64,000 nucleotides of DNA from Sporolactobacillus sp. THM7-7 (GTDB taxonomy: Bacteria; Bacillota; Bacilli; Bacillales; Sporolactobacillaceae): positions 170,027-234,026 of the forward strand of contig NZ_SEMB01000001.1 in assembly GCF_004153225.1 (NCBI RefSeq), read 5' to 3'. The stretch's first letter is position 1. The number at the start of each line of letters is the position of its first letter. The position numbers were made by a program, and so were the translations under genes. Under the pieces are notes generated by a model. That model was not told the DNA's origin. It was given only the letters and a program-made list of their open reading frames with translations, and did no database searches. Of this stretch, positions 62,616 to 64,000 are shown piece after piece.

Positions 62616-64000
62616 TCAGCCGTTATACTTCGGAATCTTACTTCCTCTTCTTTCCCAGCGTTCACGTTCTCCTTTATTGAGTATCTTTTTGCGCATTCGG
62701 ACACTTTTCGGGGTAATTTCGCAGTACTCGTCATCGTTCAGATAAGATAGAGAATCTTCCAAAGACATTTTTCTTGGTTCTTTTAAGGTCACTGTCTGAT
62801 CTTTTGTCGCTGAGCGGACGTTCGTCGCGTGCTTCGCTCTCGTCACATTAACGGTCAGGTCGTTCTCACGATTATGCTCGCCGACGATCATTCCTTCATA
62901 CACCTTAACCCCGGGTCCGACGAACATCACACCGCGATCCTCAAGAGAAGCCAGCGAGTAAGCAGTTGTCTGCCCCTGATCGAGCGAAATCAGAACCCCC
63001 GACCGGCGTCCGCCCAGTTCCTCTTTGATAAACGGTGCAAAATGGTGAAAAGAGTGATTCAGAATCCCATATCCGCGCGTATCGGACATGAACTCGCGAG
63101 TATAGCCGATCAGACCGCGTGACGGAATCATAAACAGCAGGCGGGTCTGCCCGGGCTGTTCTTGTTTCATATCTTTCATTTCGCCCTTTCGTCGGCCTAG
63201 GGACTCTATGACCGCTCCGACGTATTCATCCGGTACATCAATCTGAACTTCTTCGAACGGTTCACAAAGCTTGCCGTCCACTTCCTTTGTGATGACGCTC
63301 GGTTTCGAAACGGCCAGTTCATACCCTTCCCGGCGCATCGTTTCAATCAATATAGACAGGTGAAGCTCGCCGCGTCCAGAGACAATCCATGAATCGTGGG
63401 CGTCGGACGCCGGCTCGACCTTCAGACTGACATCGCGCTCCATTTCCGCCATCAGTCGGTCCTCGATCTTACGACTCGTCACGTATTCCCCTTCCTGTCC
63501 GGCAAACGGGCTCGTATTCGGCAGAAAAGTCATCTTCAATGTCGGCTCATCGATTCGGAGCGGCGGCAGGGGATCGATTTGATCGACATCATTAATCGTA
63601 TCGCCGATGTCAATATCCGACACCCCTGTAATCGCTATGATATCTCCGGACGCTGCTTCCTGGACTTCGGTTCTTTTCAGCGCATAATAACCGAAAAGTT
63701 TCGTAATCCGGAACTTTTCCACATGCTTTCCGCCATTCTTGACAAGGGCGGCTTCTTCGCCGACCTTGATCTTACCTCTGTAAATCCGGCCGATTCCGAT
63801 ACGCCCGACATAATCATTATAATCAAGCATCGTGACCTGAAACTGGAGACCCTCGTCCCGGTTGTCTATCGGGGCGGGTACATGTTTCAGAATCATATCC
63901 AGAACAACACTCATATCCTGATCGACGTGATCAGGATCCGTCCCGGCGATGCCGTTGATCGCTGATGTGTAAACGACCGGAAATTCTAGCTGGTCTTCGT
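62616..64000 (-). CDS. typA: Ribosome-associated GTPase TypA/BipA (partial)
   Basis: Translational GTPase of the EF-G family involved in 50S assembly and stress growth. The window holds the C-terminal 461 or so residues; the frame is open to position 64000 (EDQLEFPVVYTSAINGIAGT at the edge), so the N-terminal GTPase motifs lie outside. Seen are domain II (LDYNDYVGRIGIGRIYRGK), domain III (VSGRGELHLSILIETMRREGYE), domain V (PSRGLIGYTREF) and the BipA-specific C-terminal domain ending RMRKKILNKGERERW. Confidence 0.96.
   Translation of the reverse strand, partial: EDQLEFPVVYTSAINGIAGTDPDHVDQDMSVVLDMILKHVPAPIDNRDEGLQFQVTMLDYNDYVGRIGIGRIYRGKIKVGEEAALVKNGGKHVEKFRITKLFGYYALKRTEVQEAASGDIIAITGVSDIDIGDTINDVDQIDPLPPLRIDEPTLKMTFLPNTSPFAGQEGEYVTSRKIEDRLMAEMERDVSLKVEPASDAHDSWIVSGRGELHLSILIETMRREGYELAVSKPSVITKEVDGKLCEPFEEVQIDVPDEYVGAVIESLGRRKGEMKDMKQEQPGQTRLLFMIPSRGLIGYTREFMSDTRGYGILNHSFHHFAPFIKEELGGRRSGVLISLDQGQTTAYSLASLEDRGVMFVGPGVKVYEGMIVGEHNRENDLTVNVTRAKHATNVRSATKDQTVTLKEPRKMSLEDSLSYLNDDEYCEITPKSVRMRKKILNKGERERWERRGSKIPKYNG

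Overview
The window is a chromosomal backbone segment of an endospore-forming, Gram-positive Bacillales bacterium of intermediate G+C. The evidence is the sporulation set (pro-SigE, SigG, SpoIIGA, SpoVD, SpoVE, a GerR/RsfA-type regulator, YlbJ, YlbD), a PyrR-attenuated pyr operon, an ileS T-box leader, DivIVA/SepF division genes, and a DNPR motif in MurE that predicts meso-diaminopimelate cell wall. Gene order follows the Bacillus subtilis yla-ylb-mra/dcw-ylm-pyr segment, read here mostly on the minus strand. The genus cannot be fixed from sequence alone; a deep-branching family such as Sporolactobacillaceae is possible but is only a guess.

Layout from left to right. 11-10505: complete pyr operon on the minus strand, in transcription order promoter, leader attenuator, pyrR, second attenuator, pyrB-pyrC-pyrAA-pyrAB-pyrK-pyrD-pyrF-pyrE, terminator; most genes overlap by a few bases. 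10753-16240: rluD-type synthase, lspA, ylyA, and ileS behind an ATC-specifier T-box. 16529-20678: divIVA, ylmH, ylmG, sepF, ylmE, ylmD, ylmC. 20991-23599: sigG, sigE, spoIIGA. 23831-41793: ftsZ, ftsA, divIB, spoVE, murD, mraY, murF, murE, spoVD, pbpB, ftsL, rsmH, mraZ (division and wall, dcw cluster). 42076-53250: gerR-like, rpmF, ylbN, ylbM (plus), ddcP/ylbL, ylbJ (plus), coaD, rsmD, ylbG, ylbF, ylbE, ylbD, ylbC, a second CAP-like secreted protein and a GNAT acetyltransferase. 53622-55744: divergent ctaB and ctaA for heme O/A synthesis. 57039-64000: pyc, ftsW, ylaN, ylaI (plus) and the C-terminal two thirds of typA, cut by the window edge.

Functionally the genes cover de novo UMP synthesis, peptidoglycan precursor assembly and septation, the mother-cell/forespore sigma switch, heme A supply, anaplerotic pyruvate carboxylation, and translation factors. 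Compared with B. subtilis as I remember it, murG, murB, ylxW/ylxX/sbp, bpr, pyrP, ctaC-G and bshC are absent from their expected places, and murF sits inside the dcw cluster.

The unusual content is intergenic. There are two large arrays and one decayed array of 21-bp direct repeats. The array after ctaA contains eight near-identical intrinsic terminators. A family of short elements with TGTTCGAAAAG-type inverted ends occupies many gaps of the division cluster. A separate 180-bp inverted-repeat element lies before the pyc terminator. A structured, C-rich, terminator-ended transcript candidate lies antisense to the start of rsmD. No rRNA, tRNA, CRISPR array, prophage or complete insertion sequence was seen. 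Start codons were revised where a Shine-Dalgarno sequence or family alignment demanded it; TTG starts are strikingly common.
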